Positions 1-11,271 are shown, counted from the stretch's first letter. The stretch is DNA of 64,000 bases from Vescimonas coprocola (GCF_018408575.1 NZ_AP023418.1:2136415-2200414), one strand, 5' to 3'. Numbers and translations are program-made. Notes: generated by a model not told the origin, from the sequence alone.

Positions 1-362
<362 letters not shown>

Positions 363-513
363 GAGTGTTTTCCCGGTTTTATGGCTTCGTAAACAAATGT
401 TCACAGTTTTTTAGGAAATCACGTCCCGCCGCAGACAAGTCCCGGTGCTATTGTGCGCCGTTTGCGGCATTTCCATACCGGCGGTGTCTCGCCGCATGCC
501 GCATTCCCCTTAA

Positions 514-1191
514 TCAGTGCTCCTCCTCGGTGCGGGCCAGCGTCAGGCACACCACGTCGGCGGCCCCGGCCGCCCGCAGCACCCGGACGCACTCGGTGAG
601 GGTGGAGCCGGTGGTGACGATATCGTCGATGAGCAGGAGACGCTTGTCCCGGACGTTCTCCGGCAGGGCCTCGTAGACTCCCAGCACGTTGGCCCGGCGA
701 TGCTCAGCGTCGGTAAGCCCCGACTGGGCGGGGTTGTCCACCGCCTTGCGGAGGGTCTCCACCGGGGCCACGTGCCAATCCACGCACAGGCTGGCCGCCA
801 GCAGACGGGACTGGTCAAAGCCCCGCTGCCGCAGGCGCTTGCGGCTCACCGGCACCCACGTCACGGTGTCAAACTCGCCGGGATACCACCGGGCGGCGCA
901 GTCGGCCATCAATCGGCCGAAGCAGTCCAGTCCGCCGGTGCGGCCCTGAAACTTGAAGCGGAGGATAGCCTCCCGGACGGGGCCGGTATAGTACAGCGGC
1001 GAGGCGCACCGCCCGAAGGTCCCCTGACACAGGGCGTTCTCCCCGGTATAGGGCAGAGTCCTTTCGCAGCTGCCGCACAGCAGGCGGCCGCCGGTGACGG
1101 TCCCGCAGAAGGGACATTTCCGGGGAAAGAGAAAATTCCCCAGCTGCTTTTGCAGCCGGTTCAGATCATCCTGAAGCGCCATCGCTGCCAC
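514..1191 (-). CDS. comF: ComF family protein (phosphoribosyltransferase fold)
   Basis: 225 residues, the usual ComF length. An N-terminal zinc-finger-like region holds CPFC and CGSC pairs (about residues 25-42). The C-terminal half is a type I phosphoribosyltransferase domain with the PRPP-binding loop LLLIDDIVTTGSTLTE (about 185-200) and the ComF motif RGFDQSRLLA. ComF proteins are linked to DNA uptake in Bacillus and are widely conserved in non-competent Firmicutes, where the exact role is unclear. The start overlaps the end of recD2 by 26 bases, so the two are translationally linked in one operon with a DNA-processing theme. Confidence 0.9.
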   Translation of the reverse strand: MAAMALQDDLNRLQKQLGNFLFPRKCPFCGTVTGGRLLCGSCERTLPYTGENALCQGTFGRCASPLYYTGPVREAILRFKFQGRTGGLDCFGRLMADCAARWYPGEFDTVTWVPVSRKRLRQRGFDQSRLLAASLCVDWHVAPVETLRKAVDNPAQSGLTDAEHRRANVLGVYEALPENVRDKRLLLIDDIVTTGSTLTECVRVLRAAGAADVVCLTLARTEEEH

Positions 1192-3388
1192 CTCCCTGCA
1201 TGAGTCTGCGGCGCAGGCCGCTGTATCGCCGGGCCTGCCGGTCGTTTTCTGCCATTTTTCCGGGGATCACATCGTCCCCCACCATTACCAGCAGCTCTCT
1301 GGCCCGTGTGATGGCAGTATACAGCACCCCCCGCACCATGAGAGATGCGGCGGCAGGTGCGCTGACCAGCACCACGGCCCGGTACTCGCTGCCCTGCGCC
1401 TTATGTACCGTCATGGCATAGGCCATGTCCAGCTGGCCCAGCAGATCCGGGGTATAGACACTGGTGCGGTCATCGAAGCGGATGGTCACCAGCTCGCCGC
1501 CGGGGTCGATCTCCTGAATGACCCCCACGTCGCCGTTGAAGATGCCGGTACCCATCTCGCCGTCGTCCTTCTGCCAGAGAACGTCGTAGTTGTTGCGGGT
1601 CTGCATGACCCGATCCCCCTCCCGGAAGGTCAGCTCCCCCCACGTCTTCTGGTGCTTGTCCGGGGCAGGGGGGTTCAAAGCTGCCTGCAGCGCCCGGTTC
1701 AGGCTCACGGTGCCGGTAAGGCCCCGGCGGGTGGGAGACAGCACCTGAATCTGATCGGCGGGGATGCCCATGTTGTCCGGCAGGCGGGTGCGGCACAGGT
1801 CCACCACCGTCTGCACCAGACGGTCCGGGGCCCGGCGGCACAGGAAAAAGAAGTCGTTCTGGCCGCTGCCAAGCTCCGGGGGACGGCCGCTGTTGACGGC
1901 GTGGGCATTGCGGATGATGGCGGAACGCTCCGCCTGACGGAACACCTCCGTCAGGGACACGGCGGCCACTGCGTGGGAGCGCAGCAGATCCCCCAGCACG
2001 TTGCCGGGGCCAACGGAGGGCAGCTGGTCGGGGTCCCCCACCATCACCAGACGGCAGCCGGGCTTCACAGCCTCCAGCAATGCCTGCATCAACGGCAGGT
2101 CCACCATGCTCATCTCGTCTACAATGACGGCATCGGCCTCCAGCGGCTCTTTGCCGTTTTTCTTAAACACCGTCTCGCCGGTGAGCTCGTTATAGGTCAT
2201 ACCCAGCGCCCGGTGGATGGTCTGGGCCTCCCGGCGGCACAGCTCGCTCATGCGCTTGGCGGCACGGCCTGTGGGGGCCAGCAGCAGCACCTGAAGGCCC
2301 ATGCCCTCGAAAAGGGCCACGATGCCCCGTGTGGAGGTGGTCTTGCCGGTGCCGGGGCCGCCGGTCAACAGCAGCACGCCGGTGCGGGCCGCCAACTCCA
2401 CCGCCTGACGCTGCTGAGGGGCATAGGCGATGCCCTGCTGCTCCTCCATCTCCCGGATCAGCTTCTCCACGCCCCGGCCCTGTGACCGGGGGGCATCCCG
2501 CAGCGCCAGCAGCCGCCGGGCCGTCTCGCTCTCTGCCAGATACATCCGGCGCAGGTAGCAGGCATCCACCCGTGCGATCTGTTCCTCCACCACGGCGCCA
2601 CGGCTCTCCAGCGTATCCAGCGCCTGCTCCACCAGCTCCGGCGGGGCGCCGATGAGCTGTTCCGTGGCCGCCAGCAGCTTGGGGCGGGGCAGGAACACAT
2701 GGCCGTTGCCCAGATTGTGCTCCAGCTCGTACAGCACTGCCGCCTCCGTGCGGCAGGGACTGTCGCCGCCGAAGCCCATACTCAGAGCGATCTCGTCCAC
2801 ATCGGCAAAGGCTACGCCGTAGCGCTCCCCCGCCAGCAGATAGGGGTCCGCCCGGAGGCGGGGCAGCGCATCGGCTCCGTAGGTGCGGTACAGCCGCATG
2901 GCCAGTTCCACCGGCAGCTCGTACCGGGCCAGAAACTCCATGACCCGACGCAGTCCCGTCAGCTCCCGGAAGGCGGCGGAGATCTCCATGGCCCGCTTGG
3001 AGGTGATGCCCTTGACGGTGCTCAGCCGCTCCGGCTCCTCCTCGATAACAGCCAGCGTCTCGCCGCCGAACCGCTCCACCAGCCGCTCCGCCGTGGCAGG
3101 GCCGACGCCCTTGATGATGCCGGAGGAGAGGTAGCTGATGAGTTCCTCCTCCGTCTCCGGCATCAGACGCTCCACCGTCTCGGCGGCGAACTGCTGACCG
3201 TAGGAGGGGTGGCTGACCCACAGGCCGTCGGCGGTGAGCTTTTCACCGGGGGCCACGCAGGGGATACATCCCACCACTGTCACCAGCTCACCCTCCTCCG
3301 TCAGCAGGCCCAGCACCGTATAGCCGTTCTCCTCATTCTGGAAGATCACGTGTTGGACGGTTCCCTCCACCGTGCAGCGCTCACCCAT
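1166..3388 (-). CDS. recD2: ATP-dependent RecD-like DNA helicase (RecD2)
   Basis: 740 residues, a full-length RecD2 (superfamily 1B 5'-3' DNA helicase acting in repair and replication-fork maintenance without RecBC). Visible features: an N-terminal OB-like region (VEGTVQHVIFQNEENGYTVL), helix-hairpin-helix repeats (SGIIKGVGPATAERLVERFG and TVKGITSKRAMEISAAF), Walker A LLTGGPGTGKTTST (about residue 335), Walker B VIVDEMSMVD, motif III MVGDPDQLPSVGPG, and the C-terminal UvrD-like motifs AMTVHKAQGSE and YTAITRAR. It starts 10 bases after the small membrane protein gene and runs into comF. Confidence 0.95.
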   Translation of the reverse strand: MGERCTVEGTVQHVIFQNEENGYTVLGLLTEEGELVTVVGCIPCVAPGEKLTADGLWVSHPSYGQQFAAETVERLMPETEEELISYLSSGIIKGVGPATAERLVERFGGETLAVIEEEPERLSTVKGITSKRAMEISAAFRELTGLRRVMEFLARYELPVELAMRLYRTYGADALPRLRADPYLLAGERYGVAFADVDEIALSMGFGGDSPCRTEAAVLYELEHNLGNGHVFLPRPKLLAATEQLIGAPPELVEQALDTLESRGAVVEEQIARVDACYLRRMYLAESETARRLLALRDAPRSQGRGVEKLIREMEEQQGIAYAPQQRQAVELAARTGVLLLTGGPGTGKTTSTRGIVALFEGMGLQVLLLAPTGRAAKRMSELCRREAQTIHRALGMTYNELTGETVFKKNGKEPLEADAVIVDEMSMVDLPLMQALLEAVKPGCRLVMVGDPDQLPSVGPGNVLGDLLRSHAVAAVSLTEVFRQAERSAIIRNAHAVNSGRPPELGSGQNDFFFLCRRAPDRLVQTVVDLCRTRLPDNMGIPADQIQVLSPTRRGLTGTVSLNRALQAALNPPAPDKHQKTWGELTFREGDRVMQTRNNYDVLWQKDDGEMGTGIFNGDVGVIQEIDPGGELVTIRFDDRTSVYTPDLLGQLDMAYAMTVHKAQGSEYRAVVLVSAPAAASLMVRGVLYTAITRARELLVMVGDDVIPGKMAENDRQARRYSGLRRRLMQGGGSDGASG

Positions 3389-3398
3389 AGCTCGTTCC

Positions 3399-3722
3399 TC
3401 ACTTCAGATAATTTTCCAATTCCTCCGCCGGGCAAAGCTGCACCCGGCTGTATCGCTGCGTCAGGCCCTGCGCCAGACGCAGTCCCGTCTCGTCCAGCCC
3501 GCAGTCCGCCAGCAGAATGGGGGTCTCCCCCGTCGTGCGCTGCTCCATGGTCAGGCGCAGAGCCCGCTCCAGCGTGGCCCCGTCGCCCCGGACCGGCAGC
3601 ACCAATATAGCCTCCGCCACCGGCCTATGACGGCGCAGCAGCGTCTCTGCCAGCAGCCAGAGGATGGTGCTCACGCCCACCGCCGCCAAAAAGGCGATGA
3701 GGCCGTCTCCCATCAGTTCCAT
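3399..3722 (-). CDS. Small membrane-anchored protein of unknown function
   Basis: 107 residues. One hydrophobic segment (about residues 8-24, LIAFLAAVGVSTILWLL) is followed by a soluble tail with repeated hydrophobic-charged spacing (ILVLPVRGDGATLERALRL). I do not recognise the family. It lies 10 bases upstream of recD2 and 97 bases downstream of uvrA in the same direction, so it is probably co-transcribed with the repair genes. The predicted topology is N-out with a cytoplasmic tail, because arginines follow the hydrophobic segment. Confidence 0.6.
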   Translation of the reverse strand: MELMGDGLIAFLAAVGVSTILWLLAETLLRRHRPVAEAILVLPVRGDGATLERALRLTMEQRTTGETPILLADCGLDETGLRLAQGLTQRYSRVQLCPAEELENYLK

Positions 3723-3819
3723 GCCATCACCTCATGCCATTGTATGCAGAAGGCGGGAGGGCAGGTGTCTCGATGCCAGCTTATCACATTTTCTCCGCCG
3801 CCGCAACCGGCGCAGACAG

Positions 3820-6645
3820 TCAGAACAGATACTTCTTCAGATACTGGCCGGTGTACGAGGCCTCGCAGGCCGCCACCGTCTCCGGAGTACCGGCGCAGAC
3901 GAGGGTTCCTCCCCCGGCGCCGCCCTCCGGGCCCAGATCGATGAGCCAGTCGGCGGACTTGATGACATCCAGATTGTGCTCGATGACCAGCACCGTGTTC
4001 CCGGCGTCCACCAGCCGCTGCAGCACCTCCAGCAGCTTTTTCACATCGTCGGAGTGCAGGCCCGTGGTGGGCTCGTCCAGAATATAGAAGGTGCGGCCCG
4101 TGGCACGGCGGGACAGCTCCGTGGCCAGCTTCACCCGCTGGGCCTCACCGCCGGAGAGAGTGGTGGAGGACTGGCCCAGCTTCACATAGCCCAGTCCCAC
4201 ATCGCAGAGGGTTCGAAGCTTTTCAGCGATCCTCGGCACCGGGGCAAAGAAGGCCAGCGCCTCCTCCGCCGTCATATCCAGCACGTCAGCGATGCTCTTG
4301 CCCTTGTACTTCACCTCCAGCGTCTCCCGGTTATAGCGCTTGCCGTGGCACACCTCACAGGGGACGTACACGTCCGCCAGAAAGTGCATCTCGATCTTCA
4401 GCAGACCGTCGCCGGAGCAGGCCTCGCACCGGCCGCCACGGGTGTTGAAGGAAAAGCGCCCCGGCCCGTAGCCACGGGCCTTGGCCTCCTGCGTGGCGGC
4501 AAAGAGATTGCGTATGTCGTTGAAGAGATTGGTGTAGGTGGCGGGGTTGGAGCGGGGCGTGCGGCCGATGGGGCTCTGGTCGATGCCTACCACTTTGTCC
4601 AGATGCTCCAGTCCCTCCATGGCGGTGTGCTTGCCGGGGTGGGTCTTCATGCGGTTCAGCTCGGCGCCCAGCCGCTTATAGATGATCTCGTTGACCAGAG
4701 AGGACTTGCCGCTGCCGGAGACACCGGTGACGCAGGTGAAGGTCCCCAGCGGCACGGAGATGTCGATGTTTTTCAGGTTATTCTCCCGTGCGCCCCGCAC
4801 CGTCAGGAGCTTCCCATTGCCGGGGCGGCGGGCGGCCGGCACCTCGATGCGCTTTTTCCCACTGAGATACTGGCCCGTCAGGCTGTCGGGATCGGCCATG
4901 ACCTCCTCCGGCGTGCCGGCGGCCACCACCTGCCCGCCGTGGGCTCCGGCGCCGGGGCCGATGTCGATGAGATAGTCGGCGGCCCGCATGGTGTCCTCGT
5001 CGTGCTCCACCACGATGAGGGTGTTGCCCAGATCCCGCAGGCGGCAGAGGGTGGCCAGCAGCTTGTCGTTGTCCCGCTGGTGCAGGCCGATGGAGGGCTC
5101 GTCCAGAATATACAGCACTCCCATCAGGCTGCTGCCGATCTGCGTGGCCAGCCGGATACGCTGGCTCTCGCCGCCGGACAGGGTACCGCTGGAGCGGGAC
5201 AGGGTCAGGTAGCTGAGGCCCACGGACTGCAAAAAGCCCAGCCGGGAGCGGATCTCCTTCAAAATCTGTGCGGCGATGAGCTGCTGCGTCTCCGTCAGGG
5301 TCAGGCCGTTGAAGAAGGCCAGCTCCTCATCCACCGGCAGCTCCGTGGCCTGCCAGATGGACAGGCCGCCCACCGTCACCGCCAGTGCCTCCGGCTTCAG
5401 ACGGCGGCCCCGGCAGGCCGGGCAGGGGCATTGGGACATGAACTCCTCGATCTCCCGCTTGCTGGCGTCGGACTGAGTCTCCTGATACCGACGTTCCAGA
5501 TTGTTGGCCACCCCCTCGAAGGGCTGATATAATACGCCCTTGCCACGGGGCTGGTCATAGTGCAGCTCCAGCTTCTCGCCGCCGGTGCCGTAGAGGATGA
5601 TCTGCCGCACGGACTCCGGCAGCTCCCGCACCGGGGTTCGGAGGGAGAACTGATATTTCTTGGACAAGGCCTCGAAGTACATCCGGCTGATGCCGTCGGA
5701 GCGGATGGAGTTCCAGCCGCTGGCAGTGATGGCTCCGTCCAGAATGGAGAGGCTGTCGTCGGGGATGATGAGGGCGGGGTCCGCCTTCAGCTGCATCCCC
5801 AGCCCCGTGCAGGTGGGGCAGGCGCCGTAGGGGTTGTTGAAGGAGAACATCCGGGGCGTCAGCTCCTCGATGCTGATGCCGCAGTCGTCGCAGGCGTAGT
5901 TCTGGGAAAAGACCAGATCCTGCTCCTCCCGCAGCAGATTCACGATGACGATGCCGCCGGAGAGGTGGGACGCCGTTTCCACGGAGTCCGTCAGCCGCTG
6001 GCCAAGATCGGGCCGGACGATGAGCCGGTCCACCACGATCTCGATGTGGTGCTTCTTGTTTTTCTCCAGCGGGATATCCTCCGACAGGTCATAGAGGTTC
6101 CCGTCAGCCCGCACCCGGACATAGCCGGAGCGGCGGGCATCCTCCAGCACCTTGGCGTGCTCGCCCTTGCGGCCCCGGACCACCGGGGCCAGCACCTGAA
6201 TCCGAGTCCCCTCCGGCAGGGCCAGGATCTGGTCGATGATCTGGTCGATGGTCTGCTGGCGGATCTCCTTGCCGCACTTAGGGCAGTGGGGGGTGCCGAT
6301 GCGGGCCCACAGCAGGCGGAGATAGTCGTAGATCTCCGTCACCGTGCCCACCGTGGAGCGGGGGTTCTTGCTGGTGGTCTTTTGGTCGATGGAAATGGCC
6401 GGGGACAGGCCGTCGATATAGTCCACATCGGGCTTATCCATCTGGCCCAGAAACATCCGGGCGTAGCTGGACAGGCTCTCCACATACCGGCGCTGGCCCT
6501 CGGCGTAGATGGTGTCAAAGGCCAGAGAGGACTTGCCGCTGCCGGAGAGCCCCGTCAGCACCACCAGCTTGTCCCGCGGGATGGTGACGTCGATGTTCTT
6601 GAGGTTATTCTCCCGTGCACCCTTGATATAAATATGATCCTGCAT
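3820..6645 (-). CDS. uvrA: Excinuclease ABC subunit A
   Basis: 941 residues, the normal UvrA length. UvrA is the damage-sensing ATPase of nucleotide excision repair, forming UvrA2B complexes on DNA. It contains two ABC modules with Walker A motifs [14 protein letters not shown] (residue about 31) and [13 protein letters not shown], two ABC signatures ([13 protein letters not shown] and [13 protein letters not shown]), Walker [11 protein letters not shown] and [10 protein letters not shown], and zinc-binding cysteine pairs ([24 protein letters not shown]). The C-terminus ends QYLKKYLF. It is the last gene of the uvrB-to-uvrA operon, 27 bases after the DinB-like gene. Confidence 0.97.
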   Translation of the reverse strand: MQDHIYIKGARENNLKNIDVTIPRDKLVVLTGLSGSGKSSLAFDTIYAEGQRRYVESLSSYARMFLGQMDKPDVDYIDGLSPAISIDQKTTSKNPRSTVGTVTEIYDYLRLLWARIGTPHCPKCGKEIRQQTIDQIIDQILALPEGTRIQVLAPVVRGRKGEHAKVLEDARRSGYVRVRADGNLYDLSEDIPLEKNKKHHIEIVVDRLIVRPDLGQRLTDSVETASHLSGGIVIVNLLREEQDLVFSQNYACDDCGISIEELTPRMFSFNNPYGACPTCTGLGMQLKADPALIIPDDSLSILDGAITASGWNSIRSDGISRMYFEALSKKYQFSLRTPVRELPESVRQIILYGTGGEKLELHYDQPRGKGVLYQPFEGVANNLERRYQETQSDASKREIEEFMSQCPCPACRGRRLKPEALAVTVGGLSIWQATELPVDEELAFFNGLTLTETQQLIAAQILKEIRSRLGFLQSVGLSYLTLSRSSGTLSGGESQRIRLATQIGSSLMGVLYILDEPSIGLHQRDNDKLLATLCRLRDLGNTLIVVEHDEDTMRAADYLIDIGPGAGAHGGQVVAAGTPEEVMADPDSLTGQYLSGKKRIEVPAARRPGNGKLLTVRGARENNLKNIDISVPLGTFTCVTGVSGSGKSSLVNEIIYKRLGAELNRMKTHPGKHTAMEGLEHLDKVVGIDQSPIGRTPRSNPATYTNLFNDIRNLFAATQEAKARGYGPGRFSFNTRGGRCEACSGDGLLKIEMHFLADVYVPCEVCHGKRYNRETLEVKYKGKSIADVLDMTAEEALAFFAPVPRIAEKLRTLCDVGLGYVKLGQSSTTLSGGEAQRVKLATELSRRATGRTFYILDEPTTGLHSDDVKKLLEVLQRLVDAGNTVLVIEHNLDVIKSADWLIDLGPEGGAGGGTLVCAGTPETVAACEASYTGQYLKKYLF

Positions 6646-6672
6646 GGTGTTTTTCTCCTGTTGATCTCCGAT

Positions 6673-7374
6673 TTATGCGAAGCGATAGGGGTCGGCCACC
6701 CGGCGGCTGCCGCAGAGGGCGCAGGCCATGCGCCACATGGCCCGGCCATGGATGCGGTCATGCCACACAAAGCGGCGCAGCACCTTCCGCAGCGTCCAGT
6801 CCTCGTCATAGCTGCCGTGAAACACGGCATTGTGAAGGTACCGGGGCTGTCGCTCCAGTGCGGCGAAGCCCGCCCGGCGGCAGATGAGGATATCCGGCTC
6901 GTTGCCGATCTCTACCCCGATCTCTCCGAAGTAGTAGGCGTTGACGTTTTTCGTATGCCGGTACATCTCCTCCGCCGTCAGGGGGACGTCCCCGTAGAAG
7001 GTCTCCCGCTGGGGGAGGGTGGTGTGTGTCTTGTCGGGGATGGAGCGGTACAGCGTCAGGAAGTCCTCCGCCGACCGCAGGGCCAGTGCCTTCCGTGCTT
7101 CATACTCCTCCGCCGTCAGGGGGCGGTGCTCGGAGGGCAGCAGGATGTCGCTGTCGGCATCGTGGACGTTGAGAGGGCTGGCCGCCTCCTGCGTGACAAC
7201 TCCCACCGCCGGCACCGGCGGCAGACCCAGCCAGCGGCGATAGGCCGTCAGCTCCGCCGGGAGCTTGGAGAGCGCCGTCTGCTGCGTCTCGCCCCGCAGG
7301 GCCAACCCCACCGGCTCCTCCGCCCACAGCAGGTGGCCCCGGTCATTGTGCTCGTCGATAAAACGCAGCTGCAT
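6673..7374 (-). CDS. DinB/DfsB-like protein with an N-terminal antitoxin-like domain
   Basis: 233 residues. The first 60 or so residues resemble a HicB-like fold (RFIDEHNDRGHLLWAEEPVG, then a short helix AELTAYRRWLGL). The C-terminal two thirds look like a DinB/DfsB four-helix bundle, with spaced histidines typical of its metal site (H in EEMYRHTKN, the H's of LHNAVFHGSYDEDWTLRKVL, and FVWHDRIHG). Members of this superfamily include thiol-dependent enzymes, and many have unknown substrates. It sits three bases after ybaK in the uvrB-uvrA operon. Domain assignment is by motif reading only. Confidence 0.6.
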   Translation of the reverse strand: MQLRFIDEHNDRGHLLWAEEPVGLALRGETQQTALSKLPAELTAYRRWLGLPPVPAVGVVTQEAASPLNVHDADSDILLPSEHRPLTAEEYEARKALALRSAEDFLTLYRSIPDKTHTTLPQRETFYGDVPLTAEEMYRHTKNVNAYYFGEIGVEIGNEPDILICRRAGFAALERQPRYLHNAVFHGSYDEDWTLRKVLRRFVWHDRIHGRAMWRMACALCGSRRVADPYRFA

Positions 7375-7377
7375 CCG

Positions 7378-7866
7378 TCATTCCTCCGTGATGATGTCCG
7401 CCGTATCGGCCCTCACCAGCGCCAACAGTGCCTTGGGGTCGCAGGCGATCTGGTACCCCAGCTTCCCCGCCGACACCATGATGACAGGCAGGCTCGCCGC
7501 CGTCTCATGAAACACCGTGGGGAACAGCTTTTTCATGCCCACGGGGCTGCACCCGCCGTGGACGTAGCCCGTCAGGGGCAGCAGTTCCTTCTGAGGCAGC
7601 ATGGCCACGGACTTCTCCCCCACGGCATGGGCGGCTTTTTTCAGGTCCAGCGTGGCAGCCACGGGAATGTCGAACACATAGTAACCGCCGCTGGCCCCAC
7701 GGGCCACCAGCGTTTTGAACACCGATGCCGGATCCTGCCCCAGCGAACGGGCCACGGACACGCCGTCGATGCCGCTCTCCGGGTCGTAGGTGTGGGCGGT
7801 ATAGGGGATCTTCTTCTGATCCAGCACCCGCATGACGTTGGTCTTTTCCTCTTTATGCTTTGCCAT
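7378..7866 (-). CDS. ybaK: Cys-tRNA(Pro)/Cys-tRNA(Cys) deacylase YbaK
   Basis: 162 residues from the ATG at 7866, chosen because AAGGAG lies ten bases upstream; the longer open frame to 7983 has no such site. YbaK/EbsC proteins hydrolyse mischarged Cys-tRNA(Pro) in trans to prolyl-tRNA synthetase. Family features seen: DPESGIDGVSVARSLGQDP, VFKTLVARG, the central Lys-containing segment LDLKKAAHAVGEKSVAML, and the conserved GYVHGGCSPVGMKK. It lies 11 bases after the TraX-like gene and 3 bases before the DinB-like gene. Confidence 0.93.
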   Translation of the reverse strand: MAKHKEEKTNVMRVLDQKKIPYTAHTYDPESGIDGVSVARSLGQDPASVFKTLVARGASGGYYVFDIPVAATLDLKKAAHAVGEKSVAMLPQKELLPLTGYVHGGCSPVGMKKLFPTVFHETAASLPVIMVSAGKLGYQIACDPKALLALVRADTADIITEE

Positions 7867-7877
7867 GATGTATCTCC

Positions 7878-8585
7878 TTATGTCAAATACCATATGCCGT
7901 CCACCGTCCGGGCATAGAGCCACAGGAGCAGCAGGTGAACGGGATAAAATGCGTAGCACAACCACTGGATGGGGCGGCTGCAATAGCCCCGCCGCCCGTC
8001 ATAGAGCCAGATGAAGGCAAGGCTCACCAGTGCGTACAGTTCGATGCTGACGCCGCCTACGCTGGCGACACAGAACACCGCCAGTCCCGCCAGCTGGATC
8101 AGCCGGTTCCCACGGGACAGGTGAAACAACAAAATCAGGGCCATGCCCCAGCCGCCGTAGTCCGTATGGCAGACCTCCAGCAGCCAGAAGGCTCCGGCAA
8201 ACGCCGCCGTGGCCGCCAGAAGGTGCAGGGCGTCCGGGGTCCTCTGCGCCCAGTCCGCCGCCCAGCACACCAGCGCCCCGGCCAGCAGCGTCCACAGGAC
8301 ATTCTGGTAGCCGAGGTACAGCACTTGGCCGTTGAAGGCCAGATCGAAGGGTACCTCCGTCAGCACCGCAAACAGCAGCAGCCGCAGGGCGTACCGCCGC
8401 CTGTCATGGGTGCGGATGCAGCCCTCAGCGATCTGAAAGGCGAAGATGGGAAAGGCGATGCGCCCCACGCACCGCAGCCACAGGATCCACGGGAACAGGA
8501 CGTAGCCCATATGGTCCACCAGCATGGTGGCCATGGCGATGTATTTCAGGGTCATGGCGCTGAGCCCGGCACGCTTCTCCGTCAT
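7878..8585 (-). CDS. TraX-family integral membrane protein
   Basis: 235 residues from the ATG at 8585, which follows GGAGGGG closely. The protein has about seven hydrophobic segments and the family signature LKYIAMATMLVDHMGYVLFP near the N-terminus, then RCVGRIAFPIFAFQIAEG. TraX of F plasmid is needed for N-acetylation of pilin, and chromosomal homologues are acyltransferase-like membrane proteins of largely unknown substrate. It is embedded in the repair operon between DUF1643 and ybaK genes (13 and 11 bases apart). No conjugation gene is nearby, so the plasmid role does not carry over. Confidence 0.85.
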   Translation of the reverse strand: MTEKRAGLSAMTLKYIAMATMLVDHMGYVLFPWILWLRCVGRIAFPIFAFQIAEGCIRTHDRRRYALRLLLFAVLTEVPFDLAFNGQVLYLGYQNVLWTLLAGALVCWAADWAQRTPDALHLLAATAAFAGAFWLLEVCHTDYGGWGMALILLFHLSRGNRLIQLAGLAVFCVASVGGVSIELYALVSLAFIWLYDGRRGYCSRPIQWLCYAFYPVHLLLLWLYARTVDGIWYLT

Positions 8586-8598
8586 AGCGCTCCCCTCC

Positions 8599-9258
8599 TC
8601 ATATCCGGCGGCGACGGCCACGGGCCGCAGCGGCAGCACGGGTCTCCCCCGCAGCGGCGTAGGCCGCCACGTCGAAGGGCTCCGGCACGGCGTCTGCCCG
8701 GAGGTACAGGGGATGATGGGGATGCCCCGCCGCAGAGCGCTTGCCGCAGGTGACCCACCGGGCGCCGGCGGCCTCTCCCAAGGCGATCATATCCCGCAGG
8801 CAGGGCCACAGGTAGTCCCGCTTCTCGATGATGGTCCCCCAGGCCGCCCACACCACCGGATCCGGTGTGCGGGAGAGAATGTAGGCAAAGGCCCGCATAT
8901 TCTCCCGGTGCAACTCCGGGTTGCAGGTGCGCTCCATATCGTCGGGGGAGGTGGCCCGCTGGGCATAGACGTTGAACATGATGAAGGAGTCAAAGCCGCT
9001 GTTGCGGGCGATGCGTTCCACGCTTTTCAGGGTGGGATCCAGCGCACCGGGCCGGGCGGTGGAGGGGTTGATGCCCACGCAGATCAGAGGCTTTTCCCCC
9101 CGTGTACCCAGAATGTACCGGTACTCGGTGTAGGTGTTGGGGACGAACAGCCACCGGTCCACGTCGTAATCCCGGTTGGGCTGCCGGGCCAGCTCCAGTT
9201 GGCGGTCAAAGGAGATATCCCCCAGTTGGCGGATATCCACGGTGGGTATATGGGCCAT
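8599..9258 (-). CDS. DUF1643 domain protein
   Basis: 219 residues. The core matches DUF1643: RYILGTRGEKPLICVGINPS near residue 48, then TLKSVERIARNSGFDSFIMFNVYAQRA, WAAWG, and the C-terminal GKRSAAGHPHHPLYL. The function of the family is not established. The last 20 residues are a low-complexity Ala/Arg tail. It starts 11 bases after uvrB stops and is clearly in the same operon. Confidence 0.85.
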   Translation of the reverse strand: MAHIPTVDIRQLGDISFDRQLELARQPNRDYDVDRWLFVPNTYTEYRYILGTRGEKPLICVGINPSTARPGALDPTLKSVERIARNSGFDSFIMFNVYAQRATSPDDMERTCNPELHRENMRAFAYILSRTPDPVVWAAWGTIIEKRDYLWPCLRDMIALGEAAGARWVTCGKRSAAGHPHHPLYLRADAVPEPFDVAAYAAAGETRAAAAARGRRRRI

Positions 9259-9269
9259 AGCGCCTCCTG

Positions 9270-11234
9270 TTACTTCTGGCCCCGCAGCTCGATGATCTGG
9301 TCACGCAGCAGGGCGGCGTATTCGAATTCCAGCATTTTGCTGGCTTCCTTCATTTCCTTTTCCAGCCGGCGGATGGTGGCCTCCCGCTCGGCGTCCGTCA
9401 GCTTGCGGCGGGCGGTGGTCTTTTCCTCCTCCGCCGAATGGGAGATCTCCAGCACCTTCCGCACGCTCTTGCGGATGGTCTGAGGGACGATGCCGTGGGC
9501 CTTGTTGTAAGCGTCCTGCTTCTTCCGGCGACGCTCTGTCTCGGTAATGGCCGCCTTCATGGAGGGGGTGACAGTATCGGCGTACAGCACCACCAGTCCC
9601 TCTGCGTTGCGGGCGGCCCGGCCGATGGTCTGGATGAGGCTGGTCTCGCTGCGGAGGAAGCCCTCCTTATCGGCGTCCAGAATGGCCACCATGGACACCT
9701 CCGGCAGGTCCAGTCCCTCACGCAGCAGGTTGATGCCCACCAGCACGTCGAACTCCCCCAGCCGCAGGTCCCGGATCAGCTCCATCCGCTGGATGGTGGC
9801 GATGTCGGAGTGCATATACCGCACCCGCAGGCCAAGGCCCTTCATGTGGTCCGTCAGATCCTCCGCCATGCGCTTGGTGAGGGTGGTTACCAGCACCCGC
9901 TCGTCCCGTGCGGCACGGATCCGGATCTCCTCCACCAGATCGTCGATCTGGCCGGTGACGGGCCGCACCTCCACACGGGGATCCAGCAGGCCCGTGGGGC
10001 GGATCACCTGCTCCACGATCTGGTCGGCTCCCTCCCGCTCGTACTCCCCCGGCGTGGCGGAGACGAACACCGCCTGACGGAAGCGCTCCTCAAACTCCGG
10101 GAACTTCAGGGGGCGGTTATCATAGGCGCAGGGCAGGCGGAAGCCGTACTCCACCAGGCTCTCCTTCCTGGCCCGGTCGCCGTTATACATGGCCCGCACC
10201 TGAGGTAGGGTCACATGGCTCTCGTCCACAAAGAGGACAAAGTCCTCCGGGAAGTAGTCCAGCAGCGTGGTGGGCGGAGAGCCCGGCTCCCGGCCGGAGA
10301 TGACCCGGCTGTAATTCTCGATGCCGGTGCAGTAGCCCAGCTCCCGCATCATCTCCACATCGTAGCGGGTGCGCTGGTCGATGCGTTGGGCCTCGATGAG
10401 CTTGCCGTGATCCTCAAAGTAGGCCTTGCGCTCCGCCAGCTCCCGCTCGATCTCCTGCACCGCCCGCTCCATCTTCTCCTTGGTGGTGACGTAGTGGCTG
10501 GCGGGGTAAATGGCCACGTGCTGCAGCACCCGCTGGGCCTGACCGGTGACGGGGTTGATCTCCGAGATGCGGTCGATCTCGTCCCCAAAGAACTCCACCC
10601 GAATGGCGTAGCCGTTGGCGTACACCGGGTAAATCTCCACCGTGTCCCCCCGGACCCGGAACATATTGCGCTCAAAGGCCACGTCGTTGCGGTCGTAGCG
10701 GATCTCCACCAGCTTCCGCAGCAGCTGCTCCCGTGGGTACTCCTTCCCCTGCCGCAGGGAGATGACCATGTTGGCGTAGTCGATGGGATCCCCCAAGCCG
10801 TAGATGCAGGACACCGACGCCACCACGATGACGTCTCGCCGCTCAAAGAGGGCTGCCGTGGCGCTGTGGCGCAGGCGCTCGATCTCGGCGTTGATGGCGG
10901 CGTCCTTCTCGATGAAGGTATCCGTGTGGGGGATGTACGCCTCCGGCTGATAGTAGTCGTAGTAGGAGACGAAGTACTCCACGGCGTTTTCCGGGAAGAA
11001 CTCCCGGAACTCCTCGCACAGCTGGGCCGCCAGCGTCTTGTTGTGGGCCAGCACCAGCGTGGGGCGCTGCACCTTCTCGATGACCTTGGCCATGGTGTAG
11101 GTCTTGCCGCTGCCAGTGACGCCCAGCAGCACCTGCTGGCGCAGGCCGTTCTCCAGTCCCTCCGCCAGCTTTTCGATGGCCTGCGGCTGGTCGCCGGAGG
11201 GGGTATATTCCGAAATAACTTTGAACTGGGGCAT
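9270..11234 (-). CDS. uvrB: Excinuclease ABC subunit B
   Basis: 654 residues from the ATG at 11234, selected because GGAGG lies 8 bases upstream. UvrB is the helicase-like damage-verification subunit. Seen: Walker [15 protein letters not shown], the beta-hairpin region [16 protein letters not shown], Walker [12 protein letters not shown], helicase motif [14 protein letters not shown], and the C-terminal UVR motif ([20 protein letters not shown]) that contacts UvrC and UvrA. First gene of the operon ending in uvrA. A candidate SOS box lies upstream of its promoter. Confidence 0.97.
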   Translation of the reverse strand: MPQFKVISEYTPSGDQPQAIEKLAEGLENGLRQQVLLGVTGSGKTYTMAKVIEKVQRPTLVLAHNKTLAAQLCEEFREFFPENAVEYFVSYYDYYQPEAYIPHTDTFIEKDAAINAEIERLRHSATAALFERRDVIVVASVSCIYGLGDPIDYANMVISLRQGKEYPREQLLRKLVEIRYDRNDVAFERNMFRVRGDTVEIYPVYANGYAIRVEFFGDEIDRISEINPVTGQAQRVLQHVAIYPASHYVTTKEKMERAVQEIERELAERKAYFEDHGKLIEAQRIDQRTRYDVEMMRELGYCTGIENYSRVISGREPGSPPTTLLDYFPEDFVLFVDESHVTLPQVRAMYNGDRARKESLVEYGFRLPCAYDNRPLKFPEFEERFRQAVFVSATPGEYEREGADQIVEQVIRPTGLLDPRVEVRPVTGQIDDLVEEIRIRAARDERVLVTTLTKRMAEDLTDHMKGLGLRVRYMHSDIATIQRMELIRDLRLGEFDVLVGINLLREGLDLPEVSMVAILDADKEGFLRSETSLIQTIGRAARNAEGLVVLYADTVTPSMKAAITETERRRKKQDAYNKAHGIVPQTIRKSVRKVLEISHSAEEEKTTARRKLTDAEREATIRRLEKEMKEASKMLEFEYAALLRDQIIELRGQK

Positions 11235-11271
11235 GGAATGGGCCTCCTGCAATTTCAGTGTATATCACTTT

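Noticed and set aside
3664..7917. Two long plus-strand open frames
   Set aside because: Antisense to uvrA, the DinB-like gene and ybaK.
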